Made by a program: the position numbers and the translations under genes. Under the pieces are notes generated by a model. That model searched no databases. It was not told the DNA's origin and worked only from the letters and a program-made list of their open reading frames with translations. A DNA stretch of 18,586 nt from JALUUH01 sp964636675 (lineage in GTDB: Bacteria; Pseudomonadota; Gammaproteobacteria; S012-40): assembly GCA_964636675.1 (NCBI GenBank), contig CAZWUO010000056.1:1-18586 (forward strand). The letters are read 5' to 3'. Numbering within the stretch: position 1 is the first letter of the stretch; each line of letters opens with the position of its first letter. Positions 7,186 through 16,554 of this stretch are shown in pieces.

Positions 7186-8778
7186 GTGACAACACATAAC
7201 ACGGCAATATTAAAAATAAGTAATAAATTTAGCCGACTAAGCCTGGCGGCAGGCGTAGTTGTATTTTGTGCGGCGATTCCATTATTTTTTGTCATCAGCG
7301 CGAGCACCGAGCTGTCTGCGGTGTCTTGGGCAAGACTCTGGAATCAGCGACTCCCTGAGTTATTTTCAAACACCATCATATTGTCATTGATGGTCGCTTT
7401 TTTTAGTTTTGTGCTCGGTGTTTCCTCAGCATGGTTTATCGCACGTAAAGACTTTGTCGGAAAAAAAATCGCGATCTGGCTCATGCTATTGCCATTAACC
7501 ATTCCAACCTATGTCTTTGCGCACATTTATACGAATTTGACAGAGGCTGAAGGTTGGATAGGTATCGCTTGGATAGCAATTTTTGGTGACAATATTGCCA
7601 TTCCGGATCTGTATAATATTTTCGGCGCCACATTCGTATTATCTCTCGCCGGTTTTTCCTATGTTTTTCTATTAGTCCGTAGCGCATTATCACGCTCAAC
7701 CAAAAATCTGGAAGAAGCTGCGCGTCTACAAGGTGCGTCCTCATCCACTATTTTTTGGAAAATCAATTTGCCTCTGCTGCGACCCGCGATTGCAGCAGGC
7801 CTTGCCATCATTATACTGCACACACTTTCAGATTTTGGCGCTGTCAGCATGTTACGCGTGCAAACGTTTACCCTGAGTATTTACAACCAAATGAGTAGCC
7901 GCATGGACTATCATAGTGCGGCAGCGCTAAGCCTGGTGCTCATTGCATTGAGCTTAACCTTTCTCATTTTGGAGCGTTTTTTTCGTCATCGACAACGTTT
8001 CTACTCCGGCGCACAATCTCACCGAATCAAACCTGTTAAAGCAAGCACAAAAGAACAATTTTTAATTTGGAGCTGGCTGGGCTTAATTGCTTTTTTTAGT
8101 TTTATACTTCCACTCATTTGGTTAATCTCATGGAGCTGGGAAGCTTGGCAACAGGATTTAATCGACGAGGAGTTTTGGGGCTATGCGATTAACACAGGAA
8201 TTATTTCTTTTATCGCTGCAACGATAGCATTAATTGTCGCTTTTCCGGTTGCGTTTTACCATACACGACATAACACGCTACTCAGTCAATCCTATTTGCA
8301 TTTATCGAGTGTCGGTTTTGCCTTGCCAGGGCCGGTTATCGCCTTAGGTGTTTTGAGTTTTGTACTGGCACAACTACCCATACTCTATGGCACCTTAGCG
8401 GCACTTATTTTTGCGATGGTTGTGCGCTTTCTTCCATTAGCCATTCAAGCGCAAGAAGCGGCGCTGCAACAATTAACACCGTCCATCGAGCAAGCAGGAA
8501 GAGTGTTTGGTGCCGGGCCACTGGAAAATTTTCGACGGGTCATTTTGCCCATTGTACGCAATGGAATGGTGGCAGCGTGGGTATTGGTCTTTATTGACAC
8601 GTTAAAAGAGCTGCCAGCGACTTTAATTTTACGTCCCACAGGGTTCGACACTTTACCCGTACGCATCTGGATAGAAGCCAGCGAAGAAATGCTCGAACTC
8701 GCCGCGCCAGCAGCACTCTTACTCGTTATCGGGACAATGCCCGCTATTTGGATAATGATGAAAGCTGAAAAATCCTAA
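7186..8778 (+). CDS. fbpB: ferric-iron ABC transporter permease (fused)
   Basis: A 530-residue inner-membrane permease made of two fused halves, each with about six hydrophobic segments. Each half carries the cytoplasmic EAA loop that docks the ATPase: EEAARLQGASSSTIFWKINLP near residue 176 and EQAGRVFGAGPLENFRRVILP near residue 435. The FbpB/SfuB fusion architecture and the DFGAVSM and LKELPATLILRP signatures fit iron(III) uptake. The GTG at 7186 is the best in-frame start, although the strong AGGAGG at about 7159-7164 lies some 21 bases away, further than usual. No ATPase gene (fbpC) follows: the next gene is convergent, so the ATP-binding subunit must be encoded elsewhere. The gene is presumably expressed from the Fur-regulated promoter upstream of fbpA. 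Confidence 0.93.
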   Translation: MTTHNTAILKISNKFSRLSLAAGVVVFCAAIPLFFVISASTELSAVSWARLWNQRLPELFSNTIILSLMVAFFSFVLGVSSAWFIARKDFVGKKIAIWLMLLPLTIPTYVFAHIYTNLTEAEGWIGIAWIAIFGDNIAIPDLYNIFGATFVLSLAGFSYVFLLVRSALSRSTKNLEEAARLQGASSSTIFWKINLPLLRPAIAAGLAIIILHTLSDFGAVSMLRVQTFTLSIYNQMSSRMDYHSAAALSLVLIALSLTFLILERFFRHRQRFYSGAQSHRIKPVKASTKEQFLIWSWLGLIAFFSFILPLIWLISWSWEAWQQDLIDEEFWGYAINTGIISFIAATIALIVAFPVAFYHTRHNTLLSQSYLHLSSVGFALPGPVIALGVLSFVLAQLPILYGTLAALIFAMVVRFLPLAIQAQEAALQQLTPSIEQAGRVFGAGPLENFRRVILPIVRNGMVAAWVLVFIDTLKELPATLILRPTGFDTLPVRIWIEASEEMLELAAPAALLLVIGTMPAIWIMMKAEKS

Positions 8779-8807
8779 TATAGCCTGTAACAGGATTGAT
8801 TTAAGCC

Positions 8808-11800
8808 TTAAGCCGGAAGCAGCGAACTCCTATCGTCAACGAATCCAAAGCCAATTCCAATCAGAGGCAACGAGGATGCCTCGAATGGTATAAAAATATC
8901 GTCTTCTTTTTGATTGACGAGCAAAATGCCTAATTGACCATTCGCGTTATTGGTGGTTTTTTGCCACGCCAGTTTAAGATGAAAATTAACATTCTCCAGC
9001 TGCCACTTCCCTAATGGAAACGTTGTATCAGTGAGTTCTGCGCTAGGTATTTTAAATAGCGGATCATCTCCAACATTTTGTGGATCATTCGATAAAACGG
9101 GAATGGGTAAGGTGATTTCCGGTAAATTAACTTGCTCTTCCCAGAAACCTAATCCTGGAATTTGATATACCGGGTCACTACCATTCTCAGGGTCTATGGG
9201 TGTCAGTACGGTGATACCACCTACATCCAGATTCACGGCGCTATTATGCAAATAAATACCCTGAGAGTTTGCGGCATCTAGCGTGGGCAAAGGCAGGGTA
9301 ATACTTCCTAGGTCAAACAGCGTAAGATCGGTTATGTTAATCAAATCGAACAACTCAATTAATCCGTTGTTACCGGGTTGCGAACCGGCAACTTTAAAAT
9401 ATTGGGTGGCGATGGGCAGAACCTGACTATCGTCTGTATCGGGTAATTTAATCGATAGCTGCCAGTTTAAATCAAACGCCCAGTTAACCAGCTGCCCCTG
9501 GTTATTAAAATTGAATTGACCAGAAACAGCCGCAGCTAAATGTAATCCGCTAATCTCGATGCTCGAAGGGAGTGTAAGATTGAGTGCAAAATCAGCCTTG
9601 CCACTTAATTCCACACCGTTATTGCTGAGCACGATAGCGCCATCAAGCCAGTTTCTTCCTTGCCAGAATAATTTACCGCGGTTGGCGAGTAACCATTGCT
9701 GATGGTTTGCTTCTATACGACAATTGCCTTCAATCACGGCACCAAACAATGCAAATTGACCACGGCCATTAAACGCAAACTCAGGATTGGAAGCGTTAAA
9801 ATTAACCATACCTTGCAGCTGCATTTGCACGTTTCTGAGTGCCAGTGGGCCGATGTTCCAGCTTTGATTATTGCCCGTTAAACGTGTCGATATTTCCAGT
9901 GATTGATTGTTTACTCGCGCAGATAAATGGCTAAATTCTCTGCCCATGAGTACGAGTTCACCTTCACCCTCTAACGCAATAAACTTTCCAGGGCCTATAC
10001 GACCTCGACAAGCAAGAGATAATGCCATCAATTGAGTATCCGCAAACAAACTGATGTTGGGCTTGAATTCTAGCTCTCCGGCAAGCATGAAATGGGACTG
10101 GGTAAGATTTATCTCACCAGTAACCATAACTTGCTGCGCAAACAGGAATAATATGCCATTGCCACGCAACGCAAAATTTGAATTTGACGAAATTATTAAA
10201 CTGGCTGGTTCGGTCTTACTGGCTAAAATTAAACGCGCGATGGCATTGCTAGAATTACTCGCGGGTAAAATTATCCAATCCCCATGCACCAGCGCCTCCG
10301 CTTGGGCATATGAATCAGCACCCGCGCTTTTTCCCTGTAACGTCACACGGCTTTGTATATTGAGTTCAATCGGTAAATCGATTCCCGCAACGGTTAAGCT
10401 AATCGGCGCTACATTTGACTGACTCATCAGCTGGAAGCTGCCATCGCTACCCATTGCTCCGAGCATTTTAAATACGATGTTGTTGATAATGTTTACTCTA
10501 GCGGTAACGACAACCGCAAACTCATCTACTACGGACATTGCCGCTGCAATGTCCTCGGGACTAAAGTCGCTGAACAAGGCGTTTAACTCAGGTCTATTCG
10601 GGGATAGAATATTCGCCAAGGATTGAAGTTCAGAAGTTGTTGCCCTTTTCCCCATGGATAATTCAGGGCGCAGGCGTTGAAATACTTGAATATTGTCAAA
10701 AGAAGCACCATTATTCCACCAACTATCGAATCCGATATAGCCTTTGGAGAGCGCGTTTTTCTTGTCCTCAACCGTGCACCACAGCTGGTTATTAATCCAT
10801 ATTTTTATCGAGGTCAGGGTGGTTCCACTTTTTACACGCTTGACTATTTCAGGGATGTCAATAAGGTATGGCGTTTTTGTTTTGCTGCTTGGACGCGATA
10901 ACTTGTGGTTAAGCCCACGATTTTCAGAGGCACGGCTCGATACTTCTATACGGATTTGATACCGTATTTTTTTTTGAAAAGCATCATTCGTTTTATAAAG
11001 TGTTGTAACCCTACCATTTACCAGTTTGACTAAGCGCCACTGTTGCTGTTCTTCGGTCATTCTAAAGCGATAAAATGTATCTTTAGACTGCACATGAAAA
11101 ACAACACCTAGACCATCATTATCAGTGGATGAAACATCAACGCGTAACTGCAAGTCTGCATGCACTATCTCGGTATTGACCAACATGGTTCCATAACGAG
11201 CGGGCGAGTTATCACCTACGTTATTCTTTTGCAGCAAACGATTATCGGCGACCTGCCAAACACCTTTTCCCCGTTTCAGACCATAATCAAAGTTTTTCCA
11301 GCCGCTTAAATCACGACTACTAAAATTATTTTGGTAAACTAATTGATACCTACTTATCGGCGGTGTTGGCACAACGGGGGGAGTATCACCGCCTATCGGT
11401 GCGACAATATCTTTAGCCTGTAGCAACATAAAGGTGACTGACGCGTCAAAATGAATAAATCGCCCCTCTAGCTCGAATTGTCTCAGTTCATCGGGCAATA
11501 GTTGCAATGCATTTTGCAGTGAAATCTGTGGCGGCGTAGCGAGGATGCTGTGTATCCAATCTACACCTTGTAAGGTATTTTCTTCGAGTCTATTAAGCAA
11601 TTGCTGAGTTAATTCTTGCACTTGTTGCACGAGTGCAATCACGGTAGCGATATTTATTTTTCCCGAAAAATCTTTATTGATCACACCAGCGAGTGAGGGA
11701 AACATCGCCTGCACGGAAGGTGGCAACGTAATGCGCGCATTATACAGTTCGACGTACATGAGATCAGCGATATGACCATTAGGGTCAATCGGTACCGATG

Positions 11801-14800
11801 GGTCAGAGATAAAACCCATTAATTCAAATACCAATAATGGGCTAGGACTCGGAAACGGTCGGGTTAAATCAAAACTCAGCGCAAACCCTCCTAAGCGTAA
11901 ATTGATGCATAGACGCTTAAAAAACGGTGACGCCGCATCCGCTAGAAAGGGAATTGGAATACTCGCTAAGAGCGGGCTAATAGACAAGTAATCGGTACAG
12001 ATATAACGAAGCCCATAGGCCTTATTCCCTACCTCAATATCAAAAGATTGCAGGCTATTCGTCGCGGGCATTGGACCAAAAAAAGGGGATACTTTAACCC
12101 GCTTGATATCCGCTTTAACAACATCCGGCACTATCAGTTGTAAACCATCCCATGCAGGGCGGCACTGGCCATCTTGGGGTGGTGGCGGTGGTGGATTATC
12201 GCTACGCAAATCGATGTCGAATGCAATAAGCGGAATAAAGAAGTCGACCTCACCCAGTACTACGGGAATCAAGTCTAACTTAAACTGCAATTTATTATTG
12301 CGCGGTAAACGAATACCGAAACCCATCTCAGTAGAAGTATCCGCATCTGCAATCAACTGCTCTGCCAGGATCAACTCGCCAGAAAAGTCGATTTTCAAGC
12401 TATTTTTGGAATAGCCATACCCAATGATGAGTCGATCTAAGTTAATCGCACTGCCAGGGTAACGCCCAAAATCGGGTAACGGAATGGGAGCGGCACCACC
12501 TTCGACGGCAAAATAAATGGCATCCGCCGATATCCCCAGCTTAAAACTCACATCACCCAGCGGCGCCAATGGATCATCGGGCGCAAAACCGGTAATGGAA
12601 GCACCGCCTTCTACCTTAATATCCGCAGGATTATTAAAAGGTAGAACGAACTTGGCATCTACTATTTCAAATTGCATTTTTGTATCGAAATGCAATGACC
12701 CAAAAATCGTATCGATGGCCGCTTGGTAAATTTCTACATTTTGTTGATAGATCGACTGGCTGCCTGCTACACCTGCGCTGCCCAACATTTGATGAATAGC
12801 CAATATAGCCTGGTAGATAAATTTACGCCCGACGAACTGAAATAGCTCTTTTTGGAGCTTTGGAATTTGTCTAAACTCGAGTTGGAAGATAGCATTTTCA
12901 TCCGCATTATTTTCACGCAAACTCTGTAAGCTATCGCGTGCCTGCGCTAAGTCCTGCTCCAGTGAATTTATGTCGGTGCTGATTTCAGGCTCAATGACTC
13001 CGCGCCAGTTGTTATCATAGTCCCAGGCATTATTGTTATCTTTCAATCGGTCTAGATCAGAAAGCGCCAAAGGCAACTTAGGAATCGCGATCGGAATCGT
13101 GAGTTTATTGAAACCGAAACTCAAATGTTCATTGCTCAGTGTAAATGCCATGTCAGCCTGTTGCCCAGCGAAACCCAATAGTGTCGTTATATCAAATATA
13201 AACGGAATAGGCTGACCGACTTGGCGCTGCTCACTGCCCAAGGATAGGCTAATTTTGTTTAATTGAATGCTGACGTCAATGTCCAGATCAATTTCCGTCG
13301 CAGAATCTTCTGCTGCCAATAAGTTTGCGCTACCGCCAAGCATCTGGTTAAACATGTCGAAAAGATCCAATTCCAATTCGGCCTCGATAAATATACACTC
13401 CGCTTTGAAGTAAGCGTTATCTGCGCTAACTCCCAGGGTTAACTCTGCGGTGCCCGTTAAATCAACCTGGCTAGCGATGATCAGTAGTTGATTCAATGAC
13501 ATCGCGATACTTGGTGGGACAAATCCATTCAGGTTATCGGGTAAGATGGGGTGAAGCTGGAAAATCCCTTTTAGAAGAAATACACCGCTGAGATCACTGT
13601 CATCAGCTGCCAGTTTGATGTCGATCGCATTGATAGAAATTTCTACCGGTGGTTTGGGCAATGCCAAACCAGGTAGATGTAGAGAGAGTGTAATAGGGTT
13701 TTCCAGTGAAGCACTGATGTTGCCATTATTGCTATTTGAATCATCACTCGAACTTTCCAGCTCGGCTTTAAAGCGCAGCTGTGTCCAGCCCTCTTCATTG
13801 CCCGTATCCACTTCGATCACCTGATCCAAACCCGCTGCCTGTAAAGGCATTAGCGTCGCCAGATCAGGTAGGCGCAACAAAAAACCTAAACTTAATTCAC
13901 CTGCAAAGTCGTTATTTGCAGCGCCACTCGTGCGGCTTAGTTTGATTTCTATTGTTGCATCGGCAACCTCTGGGCGCATAGTCTGCGGAATAAAACGCCA
14001 TAACTGATCAACATCATCTAGCTCAGCTTGCAGTGAAAATTGCGCATTATTTTCTTGCCAACGAATATTCAGATTTATTTCAGCATCATCGGGTGGCAAA
14101 GGTAAAAAATCGGCCTGTTGCCCAAGTTGAATGCGCTGCTTGATATCTTGCCATTGCAGCTTAACAATCAATTCGAAAATACTTAATTCATGTTGCCCTT
14201 GCGCATCTTTAACAAATACCAATACAAGTTGCGCCTGTGCAATGTCGCCAAACCCATCTATTGCAATATTTTCTAAATTGATGCGTAAACTATCTTGCTC
14301 ACTGAGATGCTCAAACTCAAGGTTAATGGAGTCTGCCTGCACATTTAACCCCGGCAAGGTGAGCGTTAAACGACTATTTCCGTTAACTGAAAACTCACCA
14401 TTTGATTGATATTCTCCGCTAAACAAAAAATCACTCATGGTGAGTTCATAATCTGAACTTCCCAGAGGGATAGAAACGGGTACATTCTGTTTTTGCGTTA
14501 ACTTAACATGGTATTGATAGACATTATTCTCTGCATAACGATACCCTAGTGTTGCTTTAATGATGGTGTTTAGAAATGGAATTCTTAAATAACCGCTGGC
14601 CTCGGTTCCGATTGGATTATTCGCCTGAATGACTACATTTAATTGCTCCAGCGCAAACTGCCAGCCGGTATCAAACAAGCTTCCCAGTAGCTCTGTTTGC
14701 CCCGCAATAAAAGTCTCACCATTTTCTTCTACGTCCCAGCTCATTGATGCGTTCGTGGACAAACCTTGGTTGCCAATCGCTAACTGTGTTAAGTCGGCAC

Positions 14801-15458
14801 GTATACCGGGCAAGTCCATACCGTCAATCAGCAGTGGAAGCTCCCAATAAAACTGCGCGCTGGCTGCAGCAATGCCACGGAAGCTATGATTAAAACCCAG
14901 ATCTGTAATGGCAGAATCAACATCTTCTTCTGCGGTGATAATACGGCAAGCTTGCAAGCCTAAAACCAGACCCGTACCGGAGATCGCAAAAGGCGGCAAT
15001 GAAAACTGTGTGAGTTCGGCGCGCAAATCCAAGTTTGTATTGATACTCATCGTGGCTTCAAGCTCGAATGAAAACCCCGGCAACAGATCTGTATCATCTT
15101 CTGGGGGTATGGGGACTAAATAGGGGTTGTTAATGCTGACTCTAAGCGGGAAATGACGGATAGTAAGCTGTTGCGGCGCACCGTCGACCACCAGTTCGCA
15201 TAATATTAAAGGCCATTCATCTTCACTCTCTCTGACAACGCCAAGTGTTAATACGTCTAAACCAGGCACGGTAAAAAATAGGCTTTGCTCAACCGCAAGA
15301 ACCACGGTGTAACTTCTAACACCGTTCTCTTCACTTTCAAAAAAATCGGTTATTTGAATTGTCTCGATTAAATCACCAAATAGGCGATTTAAAAGATTAT
15401 TTAGTGGGCCAAGTTCCAATGCAGTATCAAGTCCTGCAAGGCTATAAAGTGTTTTCAT
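8808..15458 (-). CDS. giant beta-rich repeat protein with LamG-like module, unknown function
   Basis: One uninterrupted 2216-residue protein. I see no signal peptide, no transmembrane segment and no enzyme motif. Most of it is alternating short hydrophobic/polar segments typical of long beta structures. Near the C-terminus there is a repeat of about 64-68 residues beginning around Phe1762 (FALRGNGILFLF), Phe1826 (FIALEGEGELVLMG) and Phe1894 (FAFNGRGQFALFG). A helical, partly coiled-coil stretch lies near 825-890, a Pro6 tract at 1089-1094, and a second helical stretch near 1265-1305. Residues about 1370-1592 form a concanavalin/LamG- or DUF1080-like module (YQNNFSS, DGLGVVFHVQSKDTFYRFRM, GYIGFDSWWNNGASFDNIQV). 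GGAG lies eight bases before the ATG, and the stop of the OmpA-like gene is 16 bases upstream, so the two form an operon. Distant resemblance to AsmA/TamB-type beta-repeat proteins is a guess. Confidence 0.85.
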   Translation of the reverse strand: MKTLYSLAGLDTALELGPLNNLLNRLFGDLIETIQITDFFESEENGVRSYTVVLAVEQSLFFTVPGLDVLTLGVVRESEDEWPLILCELVVDGAPQQLTIRHFPLRVSINNPYLVPIPPEDDTDLLPGFSFELEATMSINTNLDLRAELTQFSLPPFAISGTGLVLGLQACRIITAEEDVDSAITDLGFNHSFRGIAAASAQFYWELPLLIDGMDLPGIRADLTQLAIGNQGLSTNASMSWDVEENGETFIAGQTELLGSLFDTGWQFALEQLNVVIQANNPIGTEASGYLRIPFLNTIIKATLGYRYAENNVYQYHVKLTQKQNVPVSIPLGSSDYELTMSDFLFSGEYQSNGEFSVNGNSRLTLTLPGLNVQADSINLEFEHLSEQDSLRINLENIAIDGFGDIAQAQLVLVFVKDAQGQHELSIFELIVKLQWQDIKQRIQLGQQADFLPLPPDDAEINLNIRWQENNAQFSLQAELDDVDQLWRFIPQTMRPEVADATIEIKLSRTSGAANNDFAGELSLGFLLRLPDLATLMPLQAAGLDQVIEVDTGNEEGWTQLRFKAELESSSDDSNSNNGNISASLENPITLSLHLPGLALPKPPVEISINAIDIKLAADDSDLSGVFLLKGIFQLHPILPDNLNGFVPPSIAMSLNQLLIIASQVDLTGTAELTLGVSADNAYFKAECIFIEAELELDLFDMFNQMLGGSANLLAAEDSATEIDLDIDVSIQLNKISLSLGSEQRQVGQPIPFIFDITTLLGFAGQQADMAFTLSNEHLSFGFNKLTIPIAIPKLPLALSDLDRLKDNNNAWDYDNNWRGVIEPEISTDINSLEQDLAQARDSLQSLRENNADENAIFQLEFRQIPKLQKELFQFVGRKFIYQAILAIHQMLGSAGVAGSQSIYQQNVEIYQAAIDTIFGSLHFDTKMQFEIVDAKFVLPFNNPADIKVEGGASITGFAPDDPLAPLGDVSFKLGISADAIYFAVEGGAAPIPLPDFGRYPGSAINLDRLIIGYGYSKNSLKIDFSGELILAEQLIADADTSTEMGFGIRLPRNNKLQFKLDLIPVVLGEVDFFIPLIAFDIDLRSDNPPPPPPQDGQCRPAWDGLQLIVPDVVKADIKRVKVSPFFGPMPATNSLQSFDIEVGNKAYGLRYICTDYLSISPLLASIPIPFLADAASPFFKRLCINLRLGGFALSFDLTRPFPSPSPLLVFELMGFISDPSVPIDPNGHIADLMYVELYNARITLPPSVQAMFPSLAGVINKDFSGKINIATVIALVQQVQELTQQLLNRLEENTLQGVDWIHSILATPPQISLQNALQLLPDELRQFELEGRFIHFDASVTFMLLQAKDIVAPIGGDTPPVVPTPPISRYQLVYQNNFSSRDLSGWKNFDYGLKRGKGVWQVADNRLLQKNNVGDNSPARYGTMLVNTEIVHADLQLRVDVSSTDNDGLGVVFHVQSKDTFYRFRMTEEQQQWRLVKLVNGRVTTLYKTNDAFQKKIRYQIRIEVSSRASENRGLNHKLSRPSSKTKTPYLIDIPEIVKRVKSGTTLTSIKIWINNQLWCTVEDKKNALSKGYIGFDSWWNNGASFDNIQVFQRLRPELSMGKRATTSELQSLANILSPNRPELNALFSDFSPEDIAAAMSVVDEFAVVVTARVNIINNIVFKMLGAMGSDGSFQLMSQSNVAPISLTVAGIDLPIELNIQSRVTLQGKSAGADSYAQAEALVHGDWIILPASNSSNAIARLILASKTEPASLIISSNSNFALRGNGILFLFAQQVMVTGEINLTQSHFMLAGELEFKPNISLFADTQLMALSLACRGRIGPGKFIALEGEGELVLMGREFSHLSARVNNQSLEISTRLTGNNQSWNIGPLALRNVQMQLQGMVNFNASNPEFAFNGRGQFALFGAVIEGNCRIEANHQQWLLANRGKLFWQGRNWLDGAIVLSNNGVELSGKADFALNLTLPSSIEISGLHLAAAVSGQFNFNNQGQLVNWAFDLNWQLSIKLPDTDDSQVLPIATQYFKVAGSQPGNNGLIELFDLINITDLTLFDLGSITLPLPTLDAANSQGIYLHNSAVNLDVGGITVLTPIDPENGSDPVYQIPGLGFWEEQVNLPEITLPIPVLSNDPQNVGDDPLFKIPSAELTDTTFPLGKWQLENVNFHLKLAWQKTTNNANGQLGILLVNQKEDDIFIPFEASSLPLIGIGFGFVDDRSSLLPA

Positions 15459-15474
15459 TTTTTAGGCTCCAGGT

Positions 15475-16554
15475 TTAATTGAGGGTTACAGAACCAGAGG
15501 GAATAAATTGCACTTCTGCATCTGGTACCGCAATGTTTTGACCAAGACCAAAAATAATCGTAGACGCAAAAAAGTATTCACTGTGTAACATCAGCATCGC
15601 ACCTTCGCCTTTGCCTAAAATGCTTAAGCTGCCAGAAATAAGGGCAAAATCAAACAACTTCATATCGTCAAAGCTGAGTGGATCAGAAGTAAGAAACTCT
15701 CCCCCTGCGGAAGCAAGATCAACACTAAAACCAATATTGTCGAGGAGTGCTTCCGTCTTTGGATAATTACCCGCGCTGTCAATGTCTAATGCCGCTAACA
15801 GGCGTTTAATACGCGGAAATTTTTGGATGAATTTGAGTTTTTTTAGTTTCGACATTAAGCCAATAGAAAGACCGTGTTGCTCAAAAGTCATGTTCTTCCG
15901 GATAGTTTCATTTTGACCGGTGTCAGGGTCTGGCAACATGGTAAGCTGTCCCATACCGTAACTGGTTCCTATAGAGGCTAAACCAAACGACACCGAGGCT
16001 GAACCTGCGGGACCAAAATCAATTTTCCAAAATTTACTCGCAGGCTGAGGCCCGCCAGGTGGTGACGGGGAAATATATTCAAGGCGATAAATGATTTCCA
16101 CACGCCTGTTTAAGGGGTTATCTTCAAGATCATTGCTGGGATGGGGTAAATCAGATTCACCTTTACCCATAATATCAATATTGGCGTAAAAGCTGTTATC
16201 ACTGAACAGGCCTGAGGCATTAGATGCCACTACCAGGTGATCAAAGACAGCCTGTGCCCGTTGCTGTGACAAGGTCAGGTTATCTTCTGCTTCACCAACC
16301 TTACTCGCGTATCCAATAATTCGTTTTAGCGTAATAATGTAACGTTGTGTCTTTGCAACAAGACGGACGATAGCCTCTTTGTGAGCGTCAGTTAACAGCG
16401 CGGGCTGAGCATTAAAAGGGAGATCTTGTAATATAATCCGATGATCTTGAATTATTTTATTATCGAGATTTATTTTTCGTTCTACTGCTAGCTCAACCTT
16501 ATTGATTATTTCAATACGTTGTTGTTTTGTAGCGGCTTTGGTTTGTGCAGTCAT
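15475..16554 (-). CDS. OmpA-C-like domain protein without signal peptide
   Basis: A 359-residue protein. Residues about 1-45 look helical; residues about 55-160 form an OmpA-C (MotB/Pal-like) domain recognised by IIGYASKVGEAEDNLTLSQQ, RAQAVFDHLV, GKGESDLPHPSNDLEDNP and NRRVEI. A Pro/Gly-rich linker (SPSPPGGPQP) leads to a C-terminal domain of about 180 residues with strands such as SASVSFGLASIGTSYGMG and FALISGSLSILGKGEGAML that I do not recognise. There is no signal peptide or membrane helix, which is abnormal for this family. The canonical peptidoglycan-binding Asp (fourth residue of GHTD) is Ser84 here, while the Arg of LSxxRA is kept. I placed the start at 16554, with GGAG (16568-16565) ten bases upstream, over the in-frame ATG at 16590. 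It precedes the giant gene by 16 bases, so the two products probably act together. Confidence 0.85.
   Translation of the reverse strand: MTAQTKAATKQQRIEIINKVELAVERKINLDNKIIQDHRIILQDLPFNAQPALLTDAHKEAIVRLVAKTQRYIITLKRIIGYASKVGEAEDNLTLSQQRAQAVFDHLVVASNASGLFSDNSFYANIDIMGKGESDLPHPSNDLEDNPLNRRVEIIYRLEYISPSPPGGPQPASKFWKIDFGPAGSASVSFGLASIGTSYGMGQLTMLPDPDTGQNETIRKNMTFEQHGLSIGLMSKLKKLKFIQKFPRIKRLLAALDIDSAGNYPKTEALLDNIGFSVDLASAGGEFLTSDPLSFDDMKLFDFALISGSLSILGKGEGAMLMLHSEYFFASTIIFGLGQNIAVPDAEVQFIPSGSVTLN

Noticed and set aside
8771..8797. Short inverted repeats (CCTGT/ACAGG and AATCCT/AGGATT) between fbpB and the giant gene
   Set aside because: Arms are only 5-6 bp, one has almost no loop, the two are mutually exclusive and no T-run follows, so a bidirectional terminator cannot be supported.
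12000..12420. Plus-strand frames inside the giant gene, including one of 103 codons
   Set aside because: They lie within a long continuous minus-strand gene, lack ribosome-binding sites and have the composition of antisense shadows.
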